Positions 1 to 6,300 of a stretch of DNA of 22,452 nt are shown here, in pieces. The notes below the pieces were generated by a model. That model was not told the DNA's origin, ran no database searches, and saw only the letters and a list, made by a program, of their open reading frames with translations. The position numbers and the translations under genes are program-made. Numbering within the stretch: position 1 is the first letter of the stretch; the number at the start of each line of letters is the position of its first letter. The stretch comes from an uncultured Methanomassiliicoccales archaeon (GTDB taxonomy: Archaea > Thermoplasmatota > Thermoplasmata > Methanomassiliicoccales > Methanomethylophilaceae), in contig CAKQHC010000012.1 in assembly GCA_934234005.1 (NCBI GenBank), positions 1-22,452 on the forward strand, read 5' to 3'.

Positions 1-1
1 T

Positions 2-289
2 TGCTGGTATCAGGCAGATGACGATGAGGGTTTTGCAGACATCTACCCAAAGACATTCGGCATGCGTAAATGGGTAACCGACCACGACGAAGAACCCACC
101 TATTTTTTAATGGGTATCGGCGGAACACCGCAAATGCCCGACCGCTTTTATATAACTCGTTTTTTCAATATAGACGAAACACACATGAGCCTGGCGAGAT
201 TGGATGCATACAGGCAGAGTGTGTTTCGTTTTGATTTCATTTATTATTATATCAACAGGGATTTATGCCGTATTTTCAGTCCCGAGTGA
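2..289 (+). CDS. 3' end of an unrecognised protein (5' partial)
   Basis: The reading frame is open from base 2, running in from outside the window, to a TGA at 287-289 and gives 95 residues. The first internal ATG is at 62, but the frame continues upstream through residues CWYQADDDEGF, so this is most likely the C-terminal tail of a longer gene. The tail is rich in aromatic and acidic residues (YITRFFNIDE, FDFIYYYINRD) and has no cysteine cluster, membrane segment or motif that I recognise. It converges on the HdrD-like gene and overlaps its 3' end by 27 bases. The real gene could be of any function. That it is coding is likely from its composition but not certain. Confidence 0.5.
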   Translation, partial: CWYQADDDEGFADIYPKTFGMRKWVTDHDEEPTYFLMGIGGTPQMPDRFYITRFFNIDETHMSLARLDAYRQSVFRFDFIYYYINRDLCRIFSPE

Positions 290-1261
290 CTTCAGCTTAA
301 TATTATGATACTTCATAGATTCTGTGTTTCCGAATGCATAGGCTACAAGTTCCGAAATGTGCATAACAGGCTTACCGGATTCGAGTGAATCATATTTTAA
401 GAAACACATGGGGCACCCGACAACAATTATTTCCGCATCTTTGGATGCAGATATACGTTCTTCCATCATTTTTGGTGCCATTTCTATAGATTTGCCACAA
501 CAACCAGCTTCATTACGGACATATTCAAAGCCCATGTACTCCGCAATCTCGGTCATTTCATCTAAAAGAGGCATTGCCGCACATCCGGGCTCTAGCGAAA
601 TTTTGATTTTATTTTTGATTTTAGGCAGTTTTTCTATGTTGTTGTGGAAGAAATGTATTATGTGCGAAGCATTGTATCCTGCGTTGTTGAATTCATAACT
701 GCACCCTCCGCAGAGGGTTATTATTTCACTGTCTGAAGCAGAATCATGCATCTTGGCAATCAGTTTGATGCAGTCCTTATCAGACATTGACCTGAATACG
801 ACAGGGTGTGTGCAACACGCACTTATCGGAATCTCTTTTGCAGCTATTTTCATTCCGTACAATGCAACAGATGCAGCATATTCTATGAATGGTGCTTTGC
901 ATTTGACAACACAACCCGGCATAAGGGACACGTCATCACCGCTCCATATTGGTTGGGGACATTCATTTTTTAACAATGGCATGACATATCCTGTTTCTTC
1001 TGCACATTTCGGGAATTGTTTGTTTTTTATCGAATATATCAATCTCTGTATGAGTTTTGCAGGATCCAATTTTTTACAAACGGTTGTGCAGTTACCGCAC
1101 CCTATACAATATTGAACATCTGTGCTTGTGCCGTTAACTAGCGACATGGGGTTGCATCCTCCATGTTTGTATGACGGACATACTTTGATGCAATTACCGC
1201 ACTTCACGCATCTATTGCGCATAGTTTCAATTTCTTCATTTACCGACATCAATGATAGCAT
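263..1261 (-). CDS. HdrD-like heterodisulfide reductase-related Fe-S oxidoreductase
   Basis: The product has 332 residues. Two ferredoxin-type 4Fe-4S motifs lie at the N-terminus: C18-x2-C21-x2-C24-x3-C28-P and C52-x2-C55-x2-C58-x3-C62. Two cysteine-rich CCG domains follow: C117...C149-C150...C184-x2-C187, and C227...C254-C255-G...C283-x2-C286. This order (HdrC-like part, then HdrB-like part, in one chain) is that of HdrD, which reduces the CoM-S-S-CoB heterodisulfide of methanogenesis at a noncubane Fe-S cluster. It is somewhat short for HdrD, and the spacing in the second CCG domain (26 and 27 residues) is tighter than usual, so a divergent HdrD paralogue or a GlpC/LutA-type oxidoreductase is possible. 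No hdrE, hdrA or fpo gene is nearby. The start chosen has AAGGGA seven bases upstream. A second ATG lies four codons in. The stop is TAA. Confidence 0.75.
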   Translation of the reverse strand: MLSLMSVNEEIETMRNRCVKCGNCIKVCPSYKHGGCNPMSLVNGTSTDVQYCIGCGNCTTVCKKLDPAKLIQRLIYSIKNKQFPKCAEETGYVMPLLKNECPQPIWSGDDVSLMPGCVVKCKAPFIEYAASVALYGMKIAAKEIPISACCTHPVVFRSMSDKDCIKLIAKMHDSASDSEIITLCGGCSYEFNNAGYNASHIIHFFHNNIEKLPKIKNKIKISLEPGCAAMPLLDEMTEIAEYMGFEYVRNEAGCCGKSIEMAPKMMEERISASKDAEIIVVGCPMCFLKYDSLESGKPVMHISELVAYAFGNTESMKYHNIKLKSLGTENTA

Positions 1262-2373
1262 ATGTTATTCCCTTAAAAATTATATTTTCTTATCGATGAT
1301 TATTTGTTAAGGCGATAACATTACTAATTATTTTATTTTTATCAAACATTTTTATTAATTTTTTTCTATATTCATTTTCAAATATTATCAAATACCAAAT
1401 TAGTTAAGTTAATTACATTACTAAATATTTTTTTATCAAATAAGTAATTTTTAGTAGATTTTAGTTATTTTTAAGAAAATTGTAGTAAAAATAAATTAAT
1501 TAAGCTAGTAACTTTATTAAATAAAAAAATTTGAAAATGTATATTTTTTGTAGATTTTATACTAAAAATTACAATTTTTTAGTGATTTTGGCGTAAAATG
1601 TACATTTTTGTACAATATTTGGCCTAAAATCCGTCTGTGGTGGACTCCCGAATATCAACTTAAAATTATAAAAAATGCATGAAAGAGGGTGGGTATTCGT
1701 GTTAAAAATAAATTTTGTGAAAAATTGGGCAAAATTTGATAAAAATCATCATATTTTTAATTGAATTCTTCAAAAAATTGTATATTTGATAATAAATTAG
1801 TAAATAATGCAATCAACTTAATTTTATTTGAATTTATAAAATAGTTATTAAATTACAAGATAAATACATAAAAATAAAAATATTAATTTTTATTTACTGA
1901 GTTAAGTTATTAACTTAATTAATATTTCTTTAATGAATTTTGATTAAAATTGTCGTTGAATATTAAAAAATCAAATCGGCAAATATATTTTTGGTAATTC
2001 TCATAGTTACAATTCAAAAATACAAGATTATGATATAAATTAAGATAGAATCGTTACTAAATTTATTATTATAATCTCATTCAAATTAACACAATTATAT
2101 GCAATACATTTCAAAAAGTTTCATGCATTAAGAATCAAATGAATGAATTCGTTGACAGATCAAATATAGACCTACATCGAACAAATGCTACATCAAGATT
2201 AAGAAATGTACAGTATCAAGATACATGACGAATTCGGTTTACTCGGAAGTTATTCTTTTAATGTCTGTTAAATTTAAACATGCATCGGACAATCATAAAA
2301 ATTTAAAATATGAGATATACTTTATTATTTATGTAAATAAAGATATATGCTTTATTTTTAATTGGTAGCTATA
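1262..2373. other. AT-rich region without a recognisable gene
   Basis: This 1.1 kb has no long open frame on either strand and is far richer in A and T than the rest of the window. For example, bases 1321-1380 contain six C and no G. I see no tRNA, rRNA or CRISPR structure. It contains short repeated words: GTTAAGTTA at 1403-1411 and 1901-1909, the second inside an inverted repeat TTAAGTTA-T-TAACTTAA (1902-1918), and the palindrome AAAATGTACATTTT at 1595-1608. Bases 1621-1700 and about 2138-2260 are less AT-rich islands. The second island holds a 29-codon open frame (2139-2228) with ordinary protein-like composition, possibly a gene remnant. The stretch separates the HdrD-like gene from the SUFU-SDR operon. 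It could be decayed DNA, a nucleoid or origin-type region, or a large regulatory region. Confidence 0.6.
2335..2357 (-). terminator. possible hairpin terminator behind the SUFU pseudogene
   Basis: AAATAAAG (2335-2342) and CTTTATTT (2350-2357) are perfect 8-base inverted arms around a 7-base loop, 16 bases past the TGA of the SUFU gene. The stem is all A-T except one G-C pair and is not followed by a clean T-run, so this is a weak call. In such AT-rich DNA it may be chance. Confidence 0.25.
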
Positions 2374-2991
2374 TCATTGCAAAGTTGTAAACGGATGCGA
2401 TGAAATAAGCTTGTAATCATCGTCATGCGTATAAAATTGCTCCATAAGCCAATATTTGCCCTCTATTCCCATTTCAAGCTTTTTATTGAGTTGTTCTCTG
2501 GTTATCGGCATCACTTGAAAAATCGTTATGAACTCACGTTTGGATACGTAGCATTTGCATATCTTTGGCGATTTTATTATTTCAGGCAAAAGCAACACTA
2601 TGCCGCAATATTTTCCGTCCAACTCCATATCTATTGTATCCGATACAGTCAAATTGATATCGTTTTCAGATGCACAATTGGCAGTAGCCCACAATAATGA
2701 ATTCAGATAAAGCCAATCCGAGGCATCCTGACCAACCGGTGTTTCCGGATAAAAACATGATGTATTCGTTACGCCTGTTTGCCTTCCTGCCCGAACCGAT
2801 ATCGCGTTTAGGCATTTTATAATCGCTTGCTCCGACGGTACATAATTTCCAAAACGGCATTTCCTCCGTCGGTTCAAAAACAAGTGTTGTAATTTGATTT
2901 ATATGTCTTTCGAAGATACACTGAATTGAAAATCCTGATTGAATGTTGTTTTATAATGATCATACAGTTGCTGTGTTTTCATATGCATCAT
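2374..2991 (-). pseudogene. Suppressor-of-fused (SUFU) domain protein, broken by two frameshifts
   Basis: Three frames must be joined to give about 205 residues. The first part begins MMHMKTQQLYDHYKTTFNQD at 2991 and overlaps the SDR stop as ATGA. Near 2900-2912 the frame moves to one encoding ITTLVFEPTEEMPFWKL and VGASDYKMP. In a run of five A (2751-2755, T on the coding strand) it moves back, joining NEYIMF to YPETP. The rest carries GIVLLLPEI and FQVMPITREQLNKKLEMG. The joined protein follows the SUFU family pattern (PF05076): an early Pt..pF..L.T.G.Sd..M block, a W..L block, and a C-terminal I.PIt.eEl..kle.G block. Bacterial SUFU proteins are known as immunity proteins of polymorphic toxins; the role here is unknown. 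The largest single open frame (2374-2883, TTG start) is only the C-terminal part. A sequencing error at the A-run is possible, but two shifts favour decay. Confidence 0.7.
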
Positions 2992-3740
2992 TTCCAATAT
3001 TTCATCCAGATTTTTGTTACAATCGTGTTGAAATGTAATCCCATAAACGATCTGAATTTCGTTCTTATCCCTACACGGGAACGTTTACGTTTACGGGACA
3101 AATCTTTTAACGCCTGATCTACGACGTTTTCTACCGTACACATGCCGTTAAACACTTTGTCGGGTACCGAATTGTCTCTGCAATTGTCTATGAAACCCGT
3201 ATCCACCCATCCGGGAGACACTTCCAAGACACCTATTTGTTTAGGACGAAGTTCTTCACGTATGCTGTTGCAATAATGCCTTACAAATGCCTTTGTTGAG
3301 GAATATACTGCCATATACGGCATCGGGATGTATGCAGACAGCGAGCACAAAACGATTATTGACGATCCTGCAGACATATACGGTACCGTAAACGAAATTG
3401 TATCCACCAGTGCGGAGACATTTAAATCAATCATTGAATGCTGCTCGTTGTAGTCAACATCGGTTACGGTTCCGAAATATCCTACGCCTGCACAACATAC
3501 AAGCATCTTTACATCGGGTCTTTCTGTTTCTATAATCAATTTGAGTTTTTCCAAATCAACCCGGTTTGTAAGATTACAGTTAATAATTTTGGAAGGTGTT
3601 TGCAACCCATCGGAAACTTTCTTAAGCTGTTCTTCACGGCGTGCGATAAGCCATATGCAATCATAACCTTCCGCATCCAATCTACGGCAGAATTCTTCCC
3701 CAATGCCCGATGATGCACCGGTTACGATAGCGATTCTCAT
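2988..3740 (-). CDS. short-chain dehydrogenase/reductase (SDR)
   Basis: The product has 250 residues, the usual length of a classical SDR, starting at ATG 3740. The frame stays open upstream to a TTG at 3854, but the family's N-terminal strand begins at MRIAIVTGASSGIG, so the shorter form is chosen. TGASSGIG (residues 7-14) is the NAD(P)-binding glycine motif, CCAGVG (82-87) replaces the usual NNAG, and the catalytic tetrad is N107, S133, Y146 and K150 (YSSTK). The enzyme is cytosolic and would oxidise or reduce an alcohol/ketone pair; the substrate cannot be read from sequence. The C-terminus is basic and aromatic (IWMKYWK). Its start overlaps the stop of the 31-residue peptide gene and its stop overlaps the start of the SUFU gene, both as ATGA, so the three are translationally coupled. 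Confidence 0.85.
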   Translation of the reverse strand: MRIAIVTGASSGIGEEFCRRLDAEGYDCIWLIARREEQLKKVSDGLQTPSKIINCNLTNRVDLEKLKLIIETERPDVKMLVCCAGVGYFGTVTDVDYNEQHSMIDLNVSALVDTISFTVPYMSAGSSIIVLCSLSAYIPMPYMAVYSSTKAFVRHYCNSIREELRPKQIGVLEVSPGWVDTGFIDNCRDNSVPDKVFNGMCTVENVVDQALKDLSRKRKRSRVGIRTKFRSFMGLHFNTIVTKIWMKYWK

Positions 3741-3832
3741 ATTAATGCCGACGCACACGCAGTTATCACTACGACAACCATGATTCCAACCATAAGATAA
3801 GCGCCCATTTTTATTTTGGTTTCTTTTCTCAT
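3737..3832 (-). CDS. 31-residue single-span membrane peptide
   Basis: This short open frame begins MRKETKIKMGAYLMVGIMVV and continues through a stretch rich in V, I and A to ASALI before TGA. It has a basic N-terminus (R2, K3, K6, K8) followed by about 20 hydrophobic residues, the pattern of a small membrane protein with its N-terminus in the cytoplasm. Three facts support it: its stop overlaps the SDR start as ATGA, it occupies most of the otherwise empty space ahead of the SDR, and a TATA-like TTATATT lies about 24 bases upstream of its ATG, as in archaeal leaderless transcripts. It has no Shine-Dalgarno sequence. I do not recognise a family. The alternative is that this is merely the 5' leader of the SDR gene. 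Confidence 0.5.
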   Translation of the reverse strand: MRKETKIKMGAYLMVGIMVVVVITACASALI

Positions 3833-3852
3833 AAACTCGGGATTGATTATCC

Positions 3853-3859
3853 AATATAA
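3853..3859 (-). promoter_or_regulatory. TATA box of the peptide-SDR-SUFU operon
   Basis: On the minus strand CCTTATATTGG centres near 3856, about 24 bases before the ATG at 3832. This spacing implies transcription starting at or next to the start codon (a leaderless message). Confidence 0.4.
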
Positions 3860-3909
3860 GGAATTACTTTTTCAAATCAACATGCGCGAACAACAAAATC
3901 AAAGAAGAA

Positions 3910-3933
3910 GTAAAAAGTTTGGTAAAAAGTTTG
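3910..3933. repeat. 12-base tandem duplication
   Basis: GTAAAAAGTTTG occurs twice without a gap (3910-3921, 3922-3933), followed by a T-run. It lies between the transporter stop and the next leftward promoter. Read leftward from the transporter it is A/C-rich, so it is not an obvious terminator. It is probably slippage. Confidence 0.6.
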
Positions 3934-3942
3934 TTTTTATCC

Positions 3943-4464
3943 TTAAATGACAGGGACTTTTTCGTCAACCAGTGCATATGCAAGGTAGAGTGTGAGCACA
4001 AAGTTCGCAAGTGCTGCGATTCCCTTGAGCAGACCCCAAATCTCCTCTCCTGTCTGAACGCTGATTCCGCCGAAGATGAAAATCAGAGCAGTGGTGAGCA
4101 GAATGACGGTGAGTGTCTTGGGAGTTCCGATGCGTGCAGACCATACCAGACATACGAGGTATATGATTCCAAGAGTCAGGTTGATAGTCAGATCTCCGCC
4201 GTAATAACCCGCATAAAAAACTCCTGCTGCGACAAGCGCAAATACGGTGAATCCGAAGTTACTGTCTGCTTTGTATGCGTAAAGAGCGGCCAGGGCAATG
4301 AACAGGGAGCTAACAATAAGAAGCCCTCCGAGCTGTGCGCCCAAACCGATAATTTCGACATCGAAATAACCGCAGATACATGCAAGTGCTATCGGCAATG
4401 AAACCAAAGCAACAAAGAACAATCCAAACGCGGTAGGATCGATGTTCGTATTTTCGTTCGATAT
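3943..4464 (-). CDS. acetate/succinate transporter family protein (SatP / GPR1-FUN34-YaaH)
   Basis: Six hydrophobic segments fill the protein, and its N-terminus reads (I/M)SNENTNIDPTAFGLFFVAL, matching the family signature NPAPLGL..F at the entry of the first helix. Homologues take up acetate or succinate with protons; in a methanogen this would supply acetate for biosynthesis. With the start placed at 4464 it has 173 residues, close to the family's roughly 190. That start is ATA: no ATG, GTG or TTG exists in frame between the strong ribosome-binding site (AGGAGGA, 4471-4477) and codon 15. The first ordinary start, TTG at 4422, lies inside the signature and would cut the N-terminus of helix 1. 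So either ATA is used, an ATG has mutated, or the assembly has one wrong base. The last segment ends at DEKVPVI and the stop is TAA. The gene is transcribed alone. Confidence 0.75.
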   Translation of the reverse strand: MSNENTNIDPTAFGLFFVALVSLPIALACICGYFDVEIIGLGAQLGGLLIVSSLFIALAALYAYKADSNFGFTVFALVAAGVFYAGYYGGDLTINLTLGIIYLVCLVWSARIGTPKTLTVILLTTALIFIFGGISVQTGEEIWGLLKGIAALANFVLTLYLAYALVDEKVPVI

Positions 4465-4470
4465 GTGTAT

Positions 4471-4477
4471 TCCTCCT
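4471..4477 (-). promoter_or_regulatory. strong Shine-Dalgarno site deciding the transporter start
   Basis: AGGAGGA on the minus strand is the strongest ribosome-binding site I found in the window. It sits six bases before the ATA at 4464-4462, ideal for initiation there and about 48 bases from the next possible start (TTG 4422). Confidence 0.7.
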
Positions 4478-4510
4478 AGTCTTTTGACTGATATGGAAAT
4501 TTAGTTAATC

Positions 4511-4520
4511 AATATATAAT
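4511..4520 (-). promoter_or_regulatory. TATA box of the transporter gene
   Basis: ATTATATATT on the minus strand is a good archaeal TATA element. It is centred about 51 bases upstream of 4464, leaving room for a leader of about 25 bases that holds the Shine-Dalgarno site. Confidence 0.55.
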
Positions 4521-4570
4521 AATTTGTATGCATCCATCCATCCAGTGTTTAATCCAGACGTATGATAACA

Positions 4571-5407
4571 TCATTCTGTGGGAACAAGGCCCACTCTGCG
4601 TTTCGCAGGATCTCTGACTTTGGAAGCCATTTTTTGTTGCACGGAATTGAATTCTTCCGGACTCAAAGCAGTTTCCGCTTCATGTCTGATTAGGAGATCT
4701 TCCCATCTCATGTATCCTGCATATACTGGATTGTGCAGAATATTTCTGAGATTGAATTTGTTCCACGGATTCCCTTTGCGTGTTAACGTTCCTTCTCCGT
4801 TGAGTTCATAACATATCGAATCGATGGTTCTGCCCGACGAATACATCGAGAAAATTTCCTTTACAACAACCATCTCGGATTCACATGATCTCAGAGCGCC
4901 CTCGTACAGTTCGTAACCGAACGGAGGTGTAAATCCCATGGTGCGTTTCGGAGAATCGCTTGTGTCCATGGATTCGGCCTTTTCGCGCATTCCGAAATGT
5001 GTACGTTCACCGATCTGTTCGCTCTCCAACTGGGCGATACGTTGCATCATATCAACGACAAAACGCCCCATTGCGTTGTCCGTATCTATGGATTCAGTGG
5101 TCGACTCGAATTTCTTGCCGTGTTTTTCGAGCATATCCATCATATCCATGAAATTACGGCTATTACGATGGATACGATCCATTTTTAAAACAATTATTTT
5201 ATCCCAAGTATCGATTTCTTCCAACATACGGCGGTATGCGGGACGGTTGGTTTTGCGTCCGCTGAATCCGTCGTCGCGGTACACGCCCGCAATCTCGATG
5301 TCCTGTATATCGCAATAATCTTTGAGGGCAGATATTTGGGCATCCAGCGAATATCCTTCGTCGGCCTGTTCGTCCGTTGATACACGGACATATAATGCGG
5401 CACGCAT
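4571..5407 (-). CDS. serine recombinase, second of a tandem pair
   Basis: The product has 278 residues. The N-terminal resolvase domain starts RAALYVRVSTDEQ with catalytic S10 and R8. Further motifs are YRDDGFSG (43-50), KMDRIHRNS (75-83, arginines 78 and 81) and RIAQLESEQIGER (123-135, start of the long E-helix). A Recombinase domain (PF07508 type) follows, with FGYELYEG and LHNPVYAGYMRW (224-235). It ends shortly after, without the zinc ribbon and coiled coil of full-length large serine recombinases, so it is a short member of that group. Such enzymes cut both DNA strands at two sites through a 5'-phosphoserine link and rejoin them. Its ATG lies two bases after the TGA of the paralogue upstream and it has no Shine-Dalgarno of its own, so it is probably translated by coupling. 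Its target DNA is not identified. Confidence 0.88.
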   Translation of the reverse strand: MRAALYVRVSTDEQADEGYSLDAQISALKDYCDIQDIEIAGVYRDDGFSGRKTNRPAYRRMLEEIDTWDKIIVLKMDRIHRNSRNFMDMMDMLEKHGKKFESTTESIDTDNAMGRFVVDMMQRIAQLESEQIGERTHFGMREKAESMDTSDSPKRTMGFTPPFGYELYEGALRSCESEMVVVKEIFSMYSSGRTIDSICYELNGEGTLTRKGNPWNKFNLRNILHNPVYAGYMRWEDLLIRHEAETALSPEEFNSVQQKMASKVRDPAKRRVGLVPTE

Positions 5408-5409
5408 GT

Positions 5410-6189
5410 TCAGGAGATTTCGATCGGGCCGTTTATGGACTCATACGTCGACAGATCGATTATCGGCTCGTGATCTGCCAGTTTGACGACTCCGTCCCAA
5501 TCCAGATATCCTGCATAAACGGGATTGTGAAGGATTCCCGATATGGTCTGCTTGGTCCATTTTCCGCCTTTCCTGGCAGGCACCAAAGCATCATTGAGCG
5601 ATTGTGCGATTTCGCTGAGCGATGAACCGCGCTGGGCCATGCTGAATATGGCGCGGACACGGTATGCTTCCTCGGTGTTTACCACAAGATGTCCGGATGC
5701 GTATGCATATCCGTACGGATTGCCTCCTCCGAGTCCGCCTTTTCCTTCCTTGTGCTTTTCCATCATTCCGCGATATACCCTTTCGCCGATCTGCTCGCTT
5801 TCCAGCTGTGCAATACGTTGGATAACGTCCATGACGAATCTGCCCATGGATGTTGTGGTATCGAACTTATCCTGGATGGAATTGAACTGTTTTCCGTTGT
5901 GGTTAAGTTCTTCCATCATCATGGTGAAATTCATGGAATTTCTGTGGATACGGTCCATTTTCAGAACCAGCAGCATATCCCACTTGTCCATTTCGTTCAT
6001 CATACGAATGTATTCGGGACGGTCTTTGGAACGTCCTGAATAACCTTCGTCTCTGTATATGCCCGCAATCTCCCATCCGCGAAGTGCGCAGTATGATTCA
6101 AGCTTCTTCTCCTGTGCGTTGAGAGAGAAACCCTGATTGGCCTGATCCTCTGTAGATACCCTAACGTAAAGTGCTGCACGCATGTGCAT
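5410..6189 (-). CDS. serine recombinase, first of a tandem pair
   Basis: The product has 259 residues, or 257 if the ATG at 6183 is used; that one gives the same MRAALYVRVST start as the downstream paralogue. Catalytic S12, YRDEGYSG, KMDRIHRNS and RIAQLESEQIGER are as in the neighbour, so the two are paralogues with a nearly shared catalytic domain. They differ in the linker (here GGLGGGNPYGYAY, glycine-rich) and in the C-terminal DNA-binding part. The Recombinase domain is marked by LHNPVYAGYLDWDG near residue 225. It also lacks a zinc ribbon. A TATA element and two inverted repeats lie just upstream. A two-protein recombinase resembles the CcrA-CcrB arrangement of staphylococcal cassettes only in organisation. 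Whether the two act together is inference. Confidence 0.88.
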   Translation of the reverse strand: MHMRAALYVRVSTEDQANQGFSLNAQEKKLESYCALRGWEIAGIYRDEGYSGRSKDRPEYIRMMNEMDKWDMLLVLKMDRIHRNSMNFTMMMEELNHNGKQFNSIQDKFDTTTSMGRFVMDVIQRIAQLESEQIGERVYRGMMEKHKEGKGGLGGGNPYGYAYASGHLVVNTEEAYRVRAIFSMAQRGSSLSEIAQSLNDALVPARKGGKWTKQTISGILHNPVYAGYLDWDGVVKLADHEPIIDLSTYESINGPIEIS

Positions 6190-6218
6190 TCATCCCGTTA
6201 CTGGCATCTGTTGTAAAG

Positions 6219-6227
6219 GATATAAAC
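6219..6227 (-). promoter_or_regulatory. TATA box of the recombinase pair
   Basis: GTTTATATC on the minus strand is an archaeal TATA element, about 34 bases before the ATG at 6189 and 40 before the one at 6183. It would give a short leader. Confidence 0.5.
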
Positions 6228-6252
6228 CTAACCTTGGAATCTGATAAATTTT

Positions 6253-6300
6253 AGTTATCATATAACTGGTAAGAATAGTTACCATGATTTATGGTAACTA
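6253..6300. repeat. two related inverted repeats between the recombinase and glycosyltransferase genes
   Basis: TAGTTACCAT (6276-6285) and ATGGTAACTA (6291-6300) are perfect 10-base arms around GATTT. Nearby AGTTAT (6253-6258) and ATAACT (6262-6267) form a smaller inverted repeat of similar sequence. The large one touches the TGA of the glycosyltransferase, so it may end that transcript. Its position next to the recombinase promoter also suits a recombinase binding or crossover site. The sequence alone cannot decide. Confidence 0.6.

Noticed and set aside
1262..2373. CRISPR array or tRNA cluster in the gene-free stretch
   Set aside because: There are no regularly spaced identical repeats, and no cloverleaf-like segment with CCA-side or T-arm features was found.
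3741..3854. N-terminal extension of the SDR from TTG 3854
   Set aside because: The extra 38 residues are basic and low in hydrophobic content, precede the Rossmann strand without homology, and overlap a better short frame with its own TATA box and ATGA junction.
4495..6267. Similar AT-rich words (AAATTTAGTTAATCA near 4497 and AAATTTTAGTTATCA near 6246) on either side of the recombinase pair, like attachment sites
   Set aside because: The match needs gaps and is made almost only of A and T, so chance is likely. One copy lies inside the transporter promoter.
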